64,000 bases of DNA from Ptychodera flava. Its lineage: Eukaryota; Hemichordata; Enteropneusta; Ptychoderidae. Under the pieces are notes generated by a model. The model was not told the DNA's origin. It did no database searches and saw only the letters and a program-made list of their open reading frames with translations. The stretch's first letter is position 1. Every line of letters begins with the position of its first letter. The position numbers and the translations under genes are program-made. Location of the stretch: positions 9,726,675 through 9,790,674 of the forward strand of contig NW_027248277.1 in the NCBI RefSeq assembly GCF_041260155.1, in the 5' to 3' direction. Shown piece after piece: positions 1 through 12,051 of this stretch.

Positions 1-1355
1 GACCAAATAATCGCATAATAAAGACCAAATAATGACATAAAAATGACCAAATCACCAAATAATTGCATAATAATGATGAAATAAGTTCCAAATCAAGATA
101 TCAATGCTGAATAATGCCAAAAGAACCGAATTAACATAATAAATTCATAATAATGTCAAGATAATATTGTAATCATGACCAAATAATCGCATAAGAAAGA
201 CCAAATAATGACATGAACAAGACCAAATCACCAAATAATTGAATAATATTGATAAGATAAGTTCTAAATCGAGACATCAATGCCGAATACTGGCAAAAGA
301 ATCGGATTTACATAATAAATTCATAATAATGTCAAGATAATATTGTAATCATGACCAAATAATCGCATAATAAAGACCAAATAATGACATAAAATGACCA
401 AATCACCAAATAAAGGAATAATATTGATAAGATAAGTTCTAAATCAAGACATCAATGCCGAATAATGGCAAAAGAACCGAATTAACATAATAAATTCATA
501 ATAATGTCAAGATAATATCAAGATAATGTCGTAATCATGACCAAATAATCGCATAATAAAGACCAAATAATGACATAAAAATGACCAAATCATTAAATTA
601 TGGCATAATAATGATGAAATAAGTTCCAAATCAAGACATCAATGCCGAATAATGGCAAAAGAACCTAATAAACATAATAAATTCATAATAATGTCAAGAT
701 AATATCAAGATAATGTCGTAATCATGACCAAATAATCGCATATGAAAGACCAAATAATGACATAAAAATGACCAAATCACCAAATAATTGCATAATAATG
801 ATGAAATAAGTTGCAAATCAAGACATCAATGCTGAATAATGGCAAAAGAACCTAATAAACATAATAAATTCATAATGATATCAAGATATATTGTAATCAT
901 GACCAAATAATCGCATAATAAAAACCAAATAACGACATAAAAATCATCAAATCACCAAATAATTGCATAATAATGATGAAATAAGTTCCAAATCAAGATA
1001 TCAATGCTGAATAATGGCAAAAGAACCGAATAATCATAATAAATTCATAATAATGTCAAGATAATATTGTAATCATGACCAAATAATCTCATAATAAAGA
1101 CCAAATAATGACATAAAAATGACCAAATCACCATATAATGGCATAATAATTATGAACTAAGTTCCAAATCAAGACATCAGTGCTGAATAATGTCAAAACA
1201 ACCGAATTACCAAATAAGTTCATAATCATGTCAAAATAATATCCATATAATGATCAAATAATTGCAAAATAATGGCCAAATACTGACATAATTATCATTA
1301 AATCACCAAACAATGGAATAATAATAATGAGATAAGTTTAAATAAAAATTTCAAG
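1..1355. repeat. A-rich tandem array, unit about 178 bp
   Basis: The motif GACCAAATAATCGCATAA recurs near 1, 177, 353, 539, 725, 902 and 1078, which gives a unit of 175-187 bp and at least seven units. The last units decay by about 1355. The array is cut by the left window edge, so its true length is unknown. Units are AT-rich with short internal sub-repeats (ATAATAA, CCAAAT). No coding sequence is visible. Confidence 0.9.
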
Positions 1356-2399
1356 ATAATTTTGGCGGTGTTCTCACCCCATACCCCCCAGCCAAATTCT
1401 ATTGACGGGACAAATTATCCAGCAAATTGCTATTTTCCGGGACAGAAGGCACAAGACCACTAATTTATTTCCCATAGGCCACCACCAGTAGCGTTGAGCT
1501 CGATTTTCCTATTTTAAAACATTCAGCGGCACGAATCCTCTTAACAGGTTTTAGGTCAATGTCAGCTGGACTACTGATTAATTTTTCGTGTGGGCAAGTC
1601 TACGGAATTTTGAGATAGCGATGAAAATAGCGCCCTCAGTGGTGTTTTTGACAAAATTCAGGCTTATTGTTATGATTTCTATTAGCCCTAGAACTCCTCA
1701 TATTACCAACAAATGCTTCAGCCATTATTCACAACAGTCTGCATTTTGATTCAGGCGAAAAATATCTTTACAAAAATTCTTGACGTTAAAGTTCAAACTA
1801 AACAAGCATCCATGCAGATATCAAAACGTCAAGGTCTGCACTATTTTTCTTCCGAACTATCTTCGTGAATTAGTGGGCTTGTGACAGAACTTTACGTACT
1901 TTCTTTTGAGAGTCGTAGAAGTAACATCGCTTATCTTACATGTAATAGGCTTATAACATTTTCTATCATGTAATATTAATGATGATTTCTCCGTCCCCGT
2001 GGGATGATCGTGTCTTCGGCTGATGGAATAGCTGATGTACGTGTCCCCCGGCACTCTAGAGGCACTCACCCCAATTTTGCCCTCGACGGAAATTAGGGGA
2101 AATGAAAATTTCAAATTCGTCACCCATATTCCAAGCACTTCTAGCGCTCTCGCGAGGAGTGTTAGGTGCTACGATTAGCCAAAATGTCGCAGTTCAACAC
2201 ATTTTTGTGAAATGAAAACAAAACAAGAGAGAATGCGAAACTTTACACGATTAGGAGGCTTTTATTAAAAAAACCCCACTTTTTCATGATTACATATTTT
2301 AGCTTTGTGCATGCTATGATTTGGGGAAAATGTGGACCAATTTTTGTACTGTAAAGGCGTATCAGAGTGACATGATACCGTTACTTGGCAGGTATGACG

Positions 2400-3180
2400 G
2401 GATGTGCAGTTAGGCAGGAAAGGCATTTCTACCATAACAAACATATCTTGCAAGAGCCGTGTAGTTAGGCAGAAAAGACAATGGATACGTCTTGCAACTG
2501 CTGTGTAGTTAGGTAGAAAAGACATTGGCCACCGTTAACTTGCAGGTATTGCAAGAGTGTGTAGTTAGGCAGAAAAGACATTGGCCACTCTAACCACGGT
2601 CCGGTCCCTCCACAAAACCTGTCTGTCCAGAGTGTGCAGTTAGGCCAAAAACACATTGGCTTCCGTAACAAGCAGGTATTACAGGGGTGTGTAGTTGGGC
2701 AGAAAAGACATTGGCTATTGTAACTCACCTGTCTGTCCAGTGTGTGCAGTTAGGCAGAAAATACATTATTTGCTTCCATAACTCAGATATCTAGCAACTG
2801 CTGTGGAGTTCGGTAGAAAAGATATGGCTACCGTTAACTAGCAGGTATGACGAGCATGTGTAGTTAGGCAGAAAATGCATTGGCCACCATAACAAACATA
2901 TCTTGCAAGAGCCGTGTAGTTAGGCAGAAAAGACATTGGTTACCGTAACTCGTTGGTATGTCAAAAGTGTGACGTTAGGCAGAAAGCCATTGGCTACTGT
3001 AATAATATTTCTTGCGACGACCGTTTAGTTAGTTTTAGCTAGAACCGTAATAGCATATCTGGAGCTGTGTAGTTAGGTAGAAAATAAGTCAGCTACCGTA
3101 ACTTGGAGGAATGACAAGAGTTGTGTAGTTAGGTAGAAGAGCCATTAGCTTGTACGGAAACACAATCTGCCAGATATGAC
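2400..3180 (+). repeat. Minisatellite, unit about 50-65 bp
   Basis: Degenerate tandem units carry the core TAGTTAGGCAGAAAAGACAT followed by TTGGCTACCGTAACT and a GCAGGTATGACAAGAG-like tail. The same minisatellite recurs at about 4185-4370, 5200-5297 and 5916-6420 in the duplicated block. Confidence 0.85.
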
Positions 3181-4370
3181 CTGATATGACCCGGGTGTAC
3201 TGCACAACATTGTGTACACCCATTCTATTTGCGCTAAGGAAAGGTCATTTCTATCATTAGATAAAAATATAAGTGAAGAAACACTTTACGCGATTAAAAG
3301 GACATTCTCTTTATTCACCAATGATTCACCCGTCACGAACCACCCTAGCTGTGATAACGCAGCGGTAGCGTGTGGGTCATCAAAAGGTATCCTTGGCGGG
3401 GTTGACCTTTTGATGACCCGCATATGTACACTATGGTATCGCCCCCGGCTGAAGGGCTTGTTTTAGAGGCGACAGGGTGTTGACCTTGTTGCCGTGAGTA
3501 ACAAACTTTACCATTCAGATAACACAATACGATATAGGCTGCACAATCAGTAGGTTCCGCTGGCCCTTTGTATGACATCTCATTGAGGGTCTCAATAAAC
3601 ATGAATCGACTCAGGCAAACCTGAAAATCCACAAACCGATTACGTTGCTTTAGCCTCCTGGGCATGATCCACGGTTTGTGGACTGACCGTGCATGACCGT
3701 ACACAATACTTTCAATCGCCTGTGCGCCCCCAGCAAAATTCTATTGACGGGACAAATTATCCAGCAAATTGCTATTTTCCGGGACAGAACTTTACGATCG
3801 TGTCTTCGGCCGATGGGTACGTGTCCCCGGCACTCTATGGGGCACTCACCCCAATTTTGCCCTCGACGGATATTAGGGGAAATGAAATTTTCAAATTCGT
3901 CACCCATATTCCAAGCACTTCTAGCGCTCTCGCGAGGAGTGTTAGGTGCTACGATTAGCCAAAATGTCGCAGTTCAACACATTTTTGTAAAATGAAAATA
4001 AAACACGAGATAATGCGAAACTTTACACGATTAGGATGCTTTTATTTAAAAACACTTTTTTTCATAATTACATATTTTATCTTTGTGCATGCTATGATTT
4101 CGGGAAAATGTGGACCAAATTTTTGTACTGTAAAGGCGTATCAGAGTGACATGATACCGTTACTTGGCAGGTATGACGGGATGTGCAGTTAGGCAGGAAA
4201 GGCATTTCTACCATAACAAACATATCTTGCAAGAGCCGTGTAGTTAGGCAGAAAAGACAATGGATACGTCTTGCAACTGCTGTGTAGTTAGGTAGAAAAG
4301 ACATTGGCCACCGTTAACTTGCAGGTATTGCAAGAGTGTGTAGTTAGGCAGAAAAGACATTGGCCACTCT

Positions 4371-5188
4371 TAGTCTGGTTCCCTGACCCATTTCCCCGGT
4401 AGAGGGCGTGGGAAATATAGGGTCAGGTACCGGCTAATGTAAACATGGACGCTATTGGGTTAAAATAAAACAAGCTGTGATTGGATGAAAGTAACACTTG
4501 TAACTTTTTCTCATCTTTCTTGGGTTTCGCACTTTCAGGCTCACTTGACACCAACTTCTTGTTTGTACCACAAAGCCGTGGAGGTAGAAAGAAAGACTTT
4601 CTACCTCCATGATTTAGCCACTGTGATTTAGCACACCTCTTAATACTTTTAGAACGTCGACATGATGCCTGGCATTTTTCACGAAATTCGGACACCATTC
4701 TATCCATCGAAATCAATCGTCGTTCACAGTTCCAACAAAGTTTGCTTTCAATTAGCTGTGATATCGCAGCAGTACTTGTGGCGTGTATCGAACGTGCTCG
4801 GGTCATTAGGGTCACGCCACAGTCGGCGATGACCTCAATGACCCTAGCGCGTTCGATACACACAATAAGTACTGCTGCATGCTGCGATATCACAGCCAGC
4901 CTTCAATCACCCCTATTTCCCCGTACTTCTGGATTAATCCTTTCAGTTTATGTTTCCCGTCTCGTGTGCCAATGTTTTTGGTTCGGATACCAGTGTTCGA
5001 ACATAATTCTGATCCAGTCGAATTTTGACCGGCGTTTTCATGGTAGCAGCCATATTTGTTGTAGCATGTTCTGTCAGGTGACTAACCTCCGCCATCTTGA
5101 ACAAAATTCTGTTCAAGATGGCTACCCGGTACCTGACCCTATATTTCCCCACGCCCTCTACCGGGAAATGGGTCAGGGAACCAGACTA
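4371..5188 (+). mobile_element. MULE-like miniature DNA transposon, copy 1 (818 bp)
   Basis: Terminal inverted repeats start TAGTCTGGTTCCC and end GGGAACCAGACTA, and the pairing runs on for roughly 60 bp. The element is flanked by a perfect 9-bp target duplication GGCCACTCT (4362-4370 and 5189-5197). The matching empty site survives in unit 1 near 2582. A 9-bp duplication is typical of Mutator-like elements, but no transposase is present. A central inverted repeat at about 4749-4900 could form a long hairpin. A minus-strand frame in the left half has a Cys-rich basic segment (CWNC, then FREKC, CRRSKSIKRC) resembling the end of a ZAD zinc-finger-associated domain. This is inference from motif spacing. 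Confidence 0.85.
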
Positions 5189-5297
5189 GGCCACTCTAAC
5201 CACGGTCCGGTCGCGGTCCCTCCACAAAACCTGCCTGTCCAGAGTGTGCAGTTAGGCCTGAAACACATTGGCTTCCGTAACAGCAGGTATTACAGGG

Positions 5298-5915
5298 CAC
5301 AGTAAGTGAGGCTACCCACAATTCTCCATGATCCGTACACACGGAGATCACTCAATGAACTGAAGCAAATTTCTTCGTACACAGAATAGCTCGGTCCATA
5401 TTTCAAAATTCTGGGACCATAGTTTTGATAATCATAGTTCTCTAATTTCTCACAGTGAATAATGAGAAGATCAACCCCTTTTTCCGCAGAGGAGATAGCA
5501 ATTTTGTGATTTTGTCAACATAGATTTTTGACATCAATGCAACATTTTCAAGGAAACTAAGGGAATAAGTTGCATCTGTGTTGGCAAAAGAAAGGATACT
5601 GATTTTTTTTGAATGTTTGTAACAAAGGAAATTAACATGTCTGACAGGTGGTAAGATGAGACCACCTTAGTTGCTGATAACTTTGCTTTGACAAGTGTAC
5701 AAGTTTTAGCACCTTCAAACATCGAATTCTAATTCAATTTACTCCTGAATTTTAAACATAATCAATAATTTTGGAACATAGTTTTAACCAATAATCCTGA
5801 AATTAAATATTAAGTTTCAAATTGTTCAGAAACTGATAAAATTGAAGAAGCCTTTACAAAACAATGTCTGAACACACAAATCAAGGGGAGTTGTGTGTAG
5901 TCTCACTTACTGTGG
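5298..5915. mobile_element. Miniature DNA transposon with CACAGT ends (618 bp), Transib-like
   Basis: The left end reads CACAGTAAGTGAGGCTACCC. The right end is its inverted counterpart with a few differences (terminal TCTCACTTACTGTGG). CAGGG flanks both sides (5293-5297 and 5916-5920). Unit 1 of the duplicated block shows the uninterrupted site near 2689. A CAC-start terminus with a 5-bp duplication is the pattern known for Transib and RAG-related transposons. The right end has one extra base, and there is no coding capacity. The family assignment is tentative; the insertion itself is well supported. Confidence 0.75.
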
Positions 5916-7344
5916 CAGGGTGTGCAGTTGGGCAGAAAAGACATTGGCTATTGTAACTCACCTGTCTGTCAAGTGTGTGCAGTTAGGCAGAAAATGCATC
6001 ATTTGCTTCCATAACTCAGAATCTAGCAACTGCTGTGGAGTTCGGTAGAAAAGATATGGCTACCGTTAACTAGCAGGTATGACGAGCATGTGTAGTTAGG
6101 CAGAAAATGCATTGGCCACCATAACAAACATATCTTGCAAGAGCCGTGTAGTTAGGCAGAAAAGACATTGGTTACCGTAACTCGTTGGTATGTCAAAAGT
6201 GTGAAGTTAGGCAGAAAAGCATTGGCTACCGTAACATTTCTTGCAACGACTGTTTAGTTAGTTTAGTTAGAAAACAATGGCTACCGTAACTAGCATATCT
6301 GGAGTGTGTAGTTAGGTAGAAAATAAGTTAGCTACCGTAACTTGGAGGAATGACAAGAGTTGTGTAGTTAGGTAGAAGAGCCATTGGCTTGTACGGAAAC
6401 ACAATCTGCCAGATATGACCTGATATGCCCCGGGTGTGCTGGACAACATTGTGTACACCCATTCCATTTGCGCTAAAGAAAGGTCATTTTTGTCATTGGA
6501 TAAAAATATATGTGAAGGTACACTTTACGCGATTAAAAGGACATTCTCTTTATTCACCAATGATTCACCCGTCACTAACCACCCTAGCTGTGGAAACGCA
6601 GCTACTGTTGGCGGGGTAGCGTGCGTCGCTTTAGGGGTCATCAAAAGGTATCCTTGGCGGGGTTGACCTTTTGATGACCGCATAGAACCGCACCTACAGT
6701 ACACTATTGTATCGCCCTTGGCTGAAGGGTTTGTTCTAGAGGTGACAGGGTGTTAATACCTTGTTGCCTTGAGTAACACACTTTGCCATTCAGATCAACA
6801 CAGTACGATATAAGCCGCACAATCAGCCCTTTGTATGACATCTCATTGAGGGTCTCAATAAACACAAATCGACTCAGGCAAACCCGAAAATCTAGAAACC
6901 GATTACGTTGCTTTAGCCTCCTGGGCGTGATCCACGGTTTGTGGACTGACCGTGCATGACCGTACACAATACTTTCAATCGCCTTTGCCCCAGCCAACTT
7001 CTATTGACAGGACAAATTATCAAGCAAATTGCTATTTTCCGGGACAGGACTTTACATACTTTCTTTTGAGAGTAGTAGATAACATCGATTATCTTACATG
7101 TACGAGGCTTATAACATTTTTCATCAGGTAATATTAATGCCGCTTTCTCCGACCCCTTGGGACGATCGTGTCGTTCGGCTGATGGAATAGCCGATGTGGC
7201 GGGGTTAAAATCGTAAAAGCCAAAACCAGCCCGTAAAAGGCAGGAATCCCGTCTGAAAACACCACAGCTATGGACCCACAGCTAGACAAGGTATACGTAG
7301 TATTTTCATTCAACGAATAAGCAATAGTCATGTGTTTGTCGTAC

Positions 7345-7960
7345 AAGAAAATGTCTTTTCAGCCTAACTACACAACTGTTGTCATTTCTGCGAGTTATGG
7401 TAGCTAATGTATTTTCTACCTAACTGCACAGCTACTGATTTCCTAGTTTCGGTAGCCAGTGTTTTCTACCTGACTAACAGCCCCTGCAAGACATGTTCCG
7501 TACGCTAGCTAATTTTCTGCCTATCTTCACGTTTTACCACACCTGCGAGTTACAGTAGCCAATATTTTTTCTGCCTAACTACACGGCTATTCCAAATTAT
7601 GTTAGTTGTGGTAGGCAATCTTTCCTGCCGAACTACACACTTGTGTCATGCCTGCCAGTTACGGAAGCCAATGTCTTTTCTAACTAACTATACACGTTGG
7701 ACAGACAGCAGGTATGAGAAGTGTGCAGTTAGGCAGAAAAGACATTGATTACCGTAACTCTAAACATTGGCAACTGTAACTCACCTGTCCAGAGTGTGCA
7801 GTTAGGCAGAAAATACAATAGCTACCATAACGCATCATGTCTGGCAACTGCTGTGTAGTTAGGTAGGAAAGACATCAGCTACCGTAACTGGCAGGAATGA
7901 CACCAGTTGTGTAGTTAGGCAGAAGAGACATTGGCTACTGAAACTCGCCTAGTTACGGTA
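7345..7960. repeat. Minisatellite with an internal orientation switch
   Basis: From about 7345 to 7690 the minisatellite core runs on the minus strand (read here as GCCTAACTACAC and TTTTCTACCTAACT). From about 7700 to 7960 it runs on the plus strand. This inverted arrangement is what a foldback structure or an inversion inside the array would leave. Confidence 0.75.
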
Positions 7961-8084
7961 GTCAATGTATTTTATGTATTTTTCAAACAGCACAGAGGGG
8001 GTCGGTCACTTGATTTTCATAAGTATCTATCCCATCAAAAAGCAGTTTCGGTGTTCAAAAATGTTCTGGGAAATAAAAATGATT

Positions 8085-8290
8085 CACTGCATGATTTCAT
8101 TCTCTAAAGTAAATCTGAATAAAAGTATAATCATTAGTCACATGAACATCTTGCCTTTCTTCCCTTTGCAACTCTGAGGCTTGAATTCTTGTAAATCGAT
8201 CTCATTGAGGGCAATGAACAATTCCTATTGCTTGCATATTAGACATATAGCAAGTTTTGTCAGGGAAATTTTTTAACAGTTACCGGTAGA
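8085..8290 (-). repeat. Dispersed repeat, inverted relative to the copy at 63775-64000
   Basis: This stretch is the reverse complement, with modest divergence, of the segment near the right window edge. Shared stretches include AATGAACAATTCCTATT, TATAGCAAGTTTTGTCAGGG and CACATGAACATCTTG. The family is unclassified and no coding sequence is seen. Confidence 0.75.
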
Positions 8291-8459
8291 ATACTATGAA
8301 AAGTGAAAGAATGCTTAAGGTGAAATTTCAACATCATAATTGTTGTCCACATCTGAACTTTCAAACACCCCATTGGAACCAAGTACATTTGTATCAATTG
8401 TCAAACATCTGTAAAAGCACAGAGTCAGTTAGTTTAGTATTGTAAAAAAGTATTCCTTG

Positions 8460-8720
8460 TTATCTCATAAGGCTGCGTTCACAAAAAAACGATTGGGGGG
8501 GGGGCGAGAAGAATTCAGGGGGATTCGAAAATTTTTGGGATAGTAGAGGGAGGTATTGAAAGTTTCGCACTGCCTGTAGGGGCCTGAATTTTTTTGTTCC
8601 TTTTTACAATTTCCAATTCCGACGTATATCAGGTAATTCAATGAAAAATAAATATTAGTTTTAATGTTAGTTTTAATAGTGAAATTCAAAACGTCAGCGC
8701 TTTGATTGGAAAACGGTTTT
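8460..8720. repeat. G-run dispersed repeat fragment
   Basis: The segment begins GCTGCGTTCAC and contains a run of ten G followed by GGGGGATTCG. It resembles the C-run segment at 62398-62560 in style (GCGTTCA plus homopolymer blocks). No coding sequence. The family is not identified. Confidence 0.4.
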
Positions 8721-8825
8721 CAGTTTTGTAATACTTGCCCCAACATTGGCCATGCTCGCCGAGCCAAGAAACCTGCCTTCTTCGAAGTGCGCCCTCAAGC
8801 GAAGCAAGTCAGTTTGAATACGAGA

Positions 8826-9634
8826 TAGTCTGGTTCCCTGACCCATTTCCCCGGTAGAGGGCGTGGGGAAATATAGGGTCAGGTACCGGCTAATGTAAAC
8901 ATGGACGCTATTGGGTTAAAATAAAACAGGCTATGATTGGATGAAAGTAACACTTGTAACTTTTTCTCATGTTTCTTGGGTTTCGCACTTTCAGGCTCAC
9001 TTGACACCAACTTCTTGTTTGTACCACAAAGCCGTGGAGGTAGAAAGAAAGACTTTTTACCTCCATGATTTAGCCACTGTGATTTAGCACACCTCTTGAT
9101 ACTTTTAGAACGTCGACATGATGCCTTGCATTTTTCACAAAATTCGGACACCATTCTATCCATCGAAATCAATCGTCATTCACAGTTCCAACAAAGTTTG
9201 CTTTCAATTAGCTGTGATATCGCAGCAGTACTTGTGGCGTGTATCGAACGTGCTCTGGTCATTGGGGTCACGCCACAGTCGGCGATGACCTCAATGACCC
9301 TAGCGCGTTCGATACACGCCACGTACTGCTGCGATATCACAGCCAGCCTTCAATCACCTCTATTTCCCCGTACTTCTGGATTAATCCTTTCAGTTTATGT
9401 TTCCCGTCTCGTGTGCCAATGTTTTTGGTTCGGGTACCAGTGTTTGAACATAATTCTGATCCAGTCGAATTTTGACCGGCGTTTTCATAGTAGCAGCCAT
9501 ATTTGTTGTAGCATGTTCTGTCAGTTACTAACCTCCGCCATCTTGAACAAAATTCTGTTCAAGATGGCTACCCGTACCTGACCCTATATTTCCCCACGCC
9601 CTCTACCGGGAAAATGGGTCAGGGAACCAGACTA
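8826..9634 (+). mobile_element. MULE-like miniature DNA transposon, copy 2 (809 bp)
   Basis: Near-identical to the element at 4371-5188: same TAGTCTGGTTCCC terminal inverted repeats and same central palindrome. The 9-bp target duplication is AATACGAGA (8817-8825 and 9635-9643). It keeps the same minus-strand Cys-rich basic frame. The high similarity to copy 1 implies both inserted fairly recently. Confidence 0.88.
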
Positions 9635-9643
9635 AATACGAGA

Positions 9644-10380
9644 CTGCTTCAATTGCGCCTTCATTGTAAAAGCAGATTGCGAATCTGGTAAACGTAAAAT
9701 GTGTCCAAAGACTTTTTCTCTAAGCCTGTTTACTAAACATTGTGCATTGATTAATACACTCTGGGTGTTCGCTGTACACGAGTTTTAAGAAACTGGTTAA
9801 AGTGAAAGTGCAACGGGGTTTAGTTTTGTGTAATAAAGTTTTTACCAATAGCTGATAATAATTTAGTATGTGTTTATTTGTTTGTTTGTTCTTGTTTCGA
9901 CGTATATGGCTGAGATTCATCTTGTCACAATATCAACTCTGAAAGCGTTGCGTGTGTTTTAGTCAATTTTCAGTTACAGTAAACGATGGTAACATATTTT
10001 TCTATGAAAGCCCGTAAGGGACATGTTTGAAAGCAAAAAATAAAAAATTATCTTGTGCTCACGTAAAACTTTCTCGTGATCACAAGATCTTTTCTTGTGC
10101 TCACGAGATCATTTATTGTGATCACAACATCTTTTCTTGTGCGCACGAGATCTTTTCTTATGATTGGTCACAGCAACCGACTTAGATGTTACAATCCTGT
10201 GCGCGACCGAGCAACACAGTGTACATGGAGCAGACGACACATAGACACAGTACACACACACATATAGTAATCGGAAAAGCACGAAGCTTTTTACTGAGCT
10301 ATCAGACAGAATCGGGGACAAGTAAATATCCACCAGTAGAAACTGTCCATTCAGGATAAAGAAATATTTTTTTTTACTAT
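9644..10380. other. Non-coding stretch with a short palindromic repeat
   Basis: I see no gene. Positions about 10048-10165 hold diverged repeats of TCTTTTCTTGTGCTCACGAG with TGATCACA cores, a simple palindromic minisatellite. Confidence 0.6.
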
Positions 10381-10383
10381 AAC

Positions 10384-10443
10384 CCAACGGGATTCGAACC
10401 CCCACACACTCACGGCAACATCGCCTAGCTGCTAGGCCTTACT

Positions 10444-10445
<2 letters not shown>
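10384..10445 (-). repeat. tRNA-derived SINE fragment
   Basis: Read on the minus strand there is a B-box-like GGGTTCGAATCCC preceded by TAGCAGCTAGGCGA, the layout of a tRNA-related SINE head. There is no complete cloverleaf, so it is not called as a tRNA gene. It abuts a (GA)n tract. Confidence 0.5.

Positions 10446-10509
<64 letters not shown>
10446..10509. repeat. (GA)n microsatellite
   Basis: An uninterrupted GA dinucleotide run directly follows the SINE-like fragment. Confidence 0.97.
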
Positions 10510-10512
<3 letters not shown>

Positions 10513-11990
10513 ATTAATGAATATCGCAGTTTTTCCATAGTTTCGAAGTATCAAAATGGATTGGTTGTAAATATCAAGCTTGTTATAATTACCCTACTTA
10601 TAAGCCATTTTTGACCTTTGAACTGGAAGTATAAAGCGTGCCCTTTTCGCATTGCTAGAAAAGAAACATCAATGAGACAGACCCAAATTAATTAATGTAG
10701 ATGAACCGAATCGGCGAAAACGACTAGTTGAGTCTGTCAGGCGTGGCGGTAGTATACAAAATGTGCATTGAATTCATTTTTTTAACTTTCTGTTTCGAGG
10801 CGTGTGCCTTCTGAAGCTTTGTCCTGGCCATGAATAAGAAAACTATCTTGGTCTTGATAAATCTAGCAACTTCGATGACATTTGAAGTTAGACAATCCTT
10901 TAAAGGAAAATTATTTCAAACAAGAGTAAATGATTGACATTTTTATCGTACATGACAAAGAAGGCGGTAAATTCTGAACGATATTCCTTTTGGATGCCAA
11001 ACAAGTTATGAGCTCCATCATGCAACATGATTGTAGAACGTATTTTCCAACCAATGTTGGTCCACTCGGACGGCCTGATGGAAGTTTATGAAATTCGCTC
11101 AGTGTCCGATGTATCCAAAAACGATTTTTATATTGATCACGGTAAATTGAGAAAACCATTAACTCTATCTTTTATAACAATGCTAATTGTGAGTAATTGG
11201 GACAAGAATGTCCAAGTTTACGATCGGTTGGCCCTGATGTACTCTTTGGAGGACGCATCTGAAATGCGGATGGTGAATAAGTAAAAATACTTCATGTATA
11301 ATATTTTGTTTCATGGACCTGCATACTTCAACAGCAGGCTTTGGTTAAAAATTAACTAAATAGCCAAATTTGAAATGGCGACTCTTTATGCGCTGTCGTC
11401 AACATTCCCCCTGTAAAACGGAAATGGTGGCGCGAACGTCGTCGAGTTCGGAATGGCGCTGGATAAATGGCATCAATAATTATAGTCAAAATTGTGTTCG
11501 TCTGTCTAGGCAAGTCTTCAGATACCGCCACCAGTGGTGAAATCCATACCGTCCAAATGCTTACGCACACCTTGGCTTTAGTCCTGGAACAAACCAGTGT
11601 ATAAAAATATAATACTTGAGGCGCAGATAAAAGTTGTCAGTTTATAAAATGCATTACTAGGTATTTAAATGTAAATCTGGCGATAACTCATTACGGTTTG
11701 CACATAGCAGTACAAATTATAATGCAAGAGAATCGGAAGTTGGCCTCAATCGTCCACTCTACTACTGGAAGTTAGGGTATAACTGCATCTTGTTCAGTAA
11801 CAGAGCCAGACCTTTAACGGCACCTTTACAGTACAGGGCCATAAACACGCCACCAATCAGCAATGAATGATGGCACTCGTAAATATATGGTTACGCCCTC
11901 TCTGAGTCCTTTGGTCATAAATTATGATGACAAAGTCTGCTTTTCATCAGAGCGAAATATTTTGGGGTCATTAGGTCATCATGTTCTCCA
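10510..11990. other. Intergenic region upstream of gene A
   Basis: No gene is supported. The longest frame (11027-11284, plus strand) encodes about 85 residues with no recognisable domain, no splice context I trust and a competing frame on the other strand. The stretch may hold distal regulatory sequence of gene A, but I see no definable site. Confidence 0.5.
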
Positions 11991-11996
11991 CAGCTT

Positions 11997-12051
11997 TATA
12001 AAACAGGCTGCAGTGCCCTGAAATCAGACAAGCCGTCAGCTTCACACCGAG
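11997..12051 (+). promoter_or_regulatory. Gene A core promoter and non-coding first exon
   Basis: TATAAAA lies at 11997-12003. A TCAGAC initiator-like start lies at 12024-12029, 27 bases downstream. A donor-like GTAAAG follows at 12051, which would make the first exon non-coding. The next exon begins after the acceptor TTCAG at 12307. The spacing matches the promoters of genes C and E. Confidence 0.6.

Larger units (their letters stand above)
1389..7200. repeat. Tandemly duplicated block, two units plus a partial third
   Basis: The same sequence, containing TTCTATTGACGGGACAAATT, restarts near 1389, 3728 and 6995, and long stretches downstream match between units. Examples are the segments starting 2060 and 3841, and 3221 and 6460. 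Unit 2 is longer mainly because two transposons (4371-5188 and 5298-5915) sit in it. Unit 1 has a segment at about 1452-2010 that unit 2 lacks, and part of that segment reappears in the partial unit 3. The duplication therefore predates both insertions. Open frames here are short and inconsistent between units, so I call no gene. Confidence 0.8.

Noticed and set aside
1-1355. CRISPR-like regular repeats
   Set aside because: Units are contiguous 178-bp satellite copies with no unique spacers, in a eukaryotic context.
4423-5305. Long frames on both strands (156 and 187 codons)
   Set aside because: They lie mainly within a miniature transposon or span its ends, and arise partly from its inverted repeats; they are not a host gene.
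8879-9581. Frames of 97 and 161 codons
   Set aside because: Same explanation as at 4423: they belong to the second MULE-like copy.
10384-10445. Functional tRNA gene
   Set aside because: Only a B-box-like half is present, with no acceptor stem or complete cloverleaf.
11027-11284. Plus-strand 85-codon frame upstream of gene A
   Set aside because: It has no recognisable feature and overlaps a comparable frame on the other strand.
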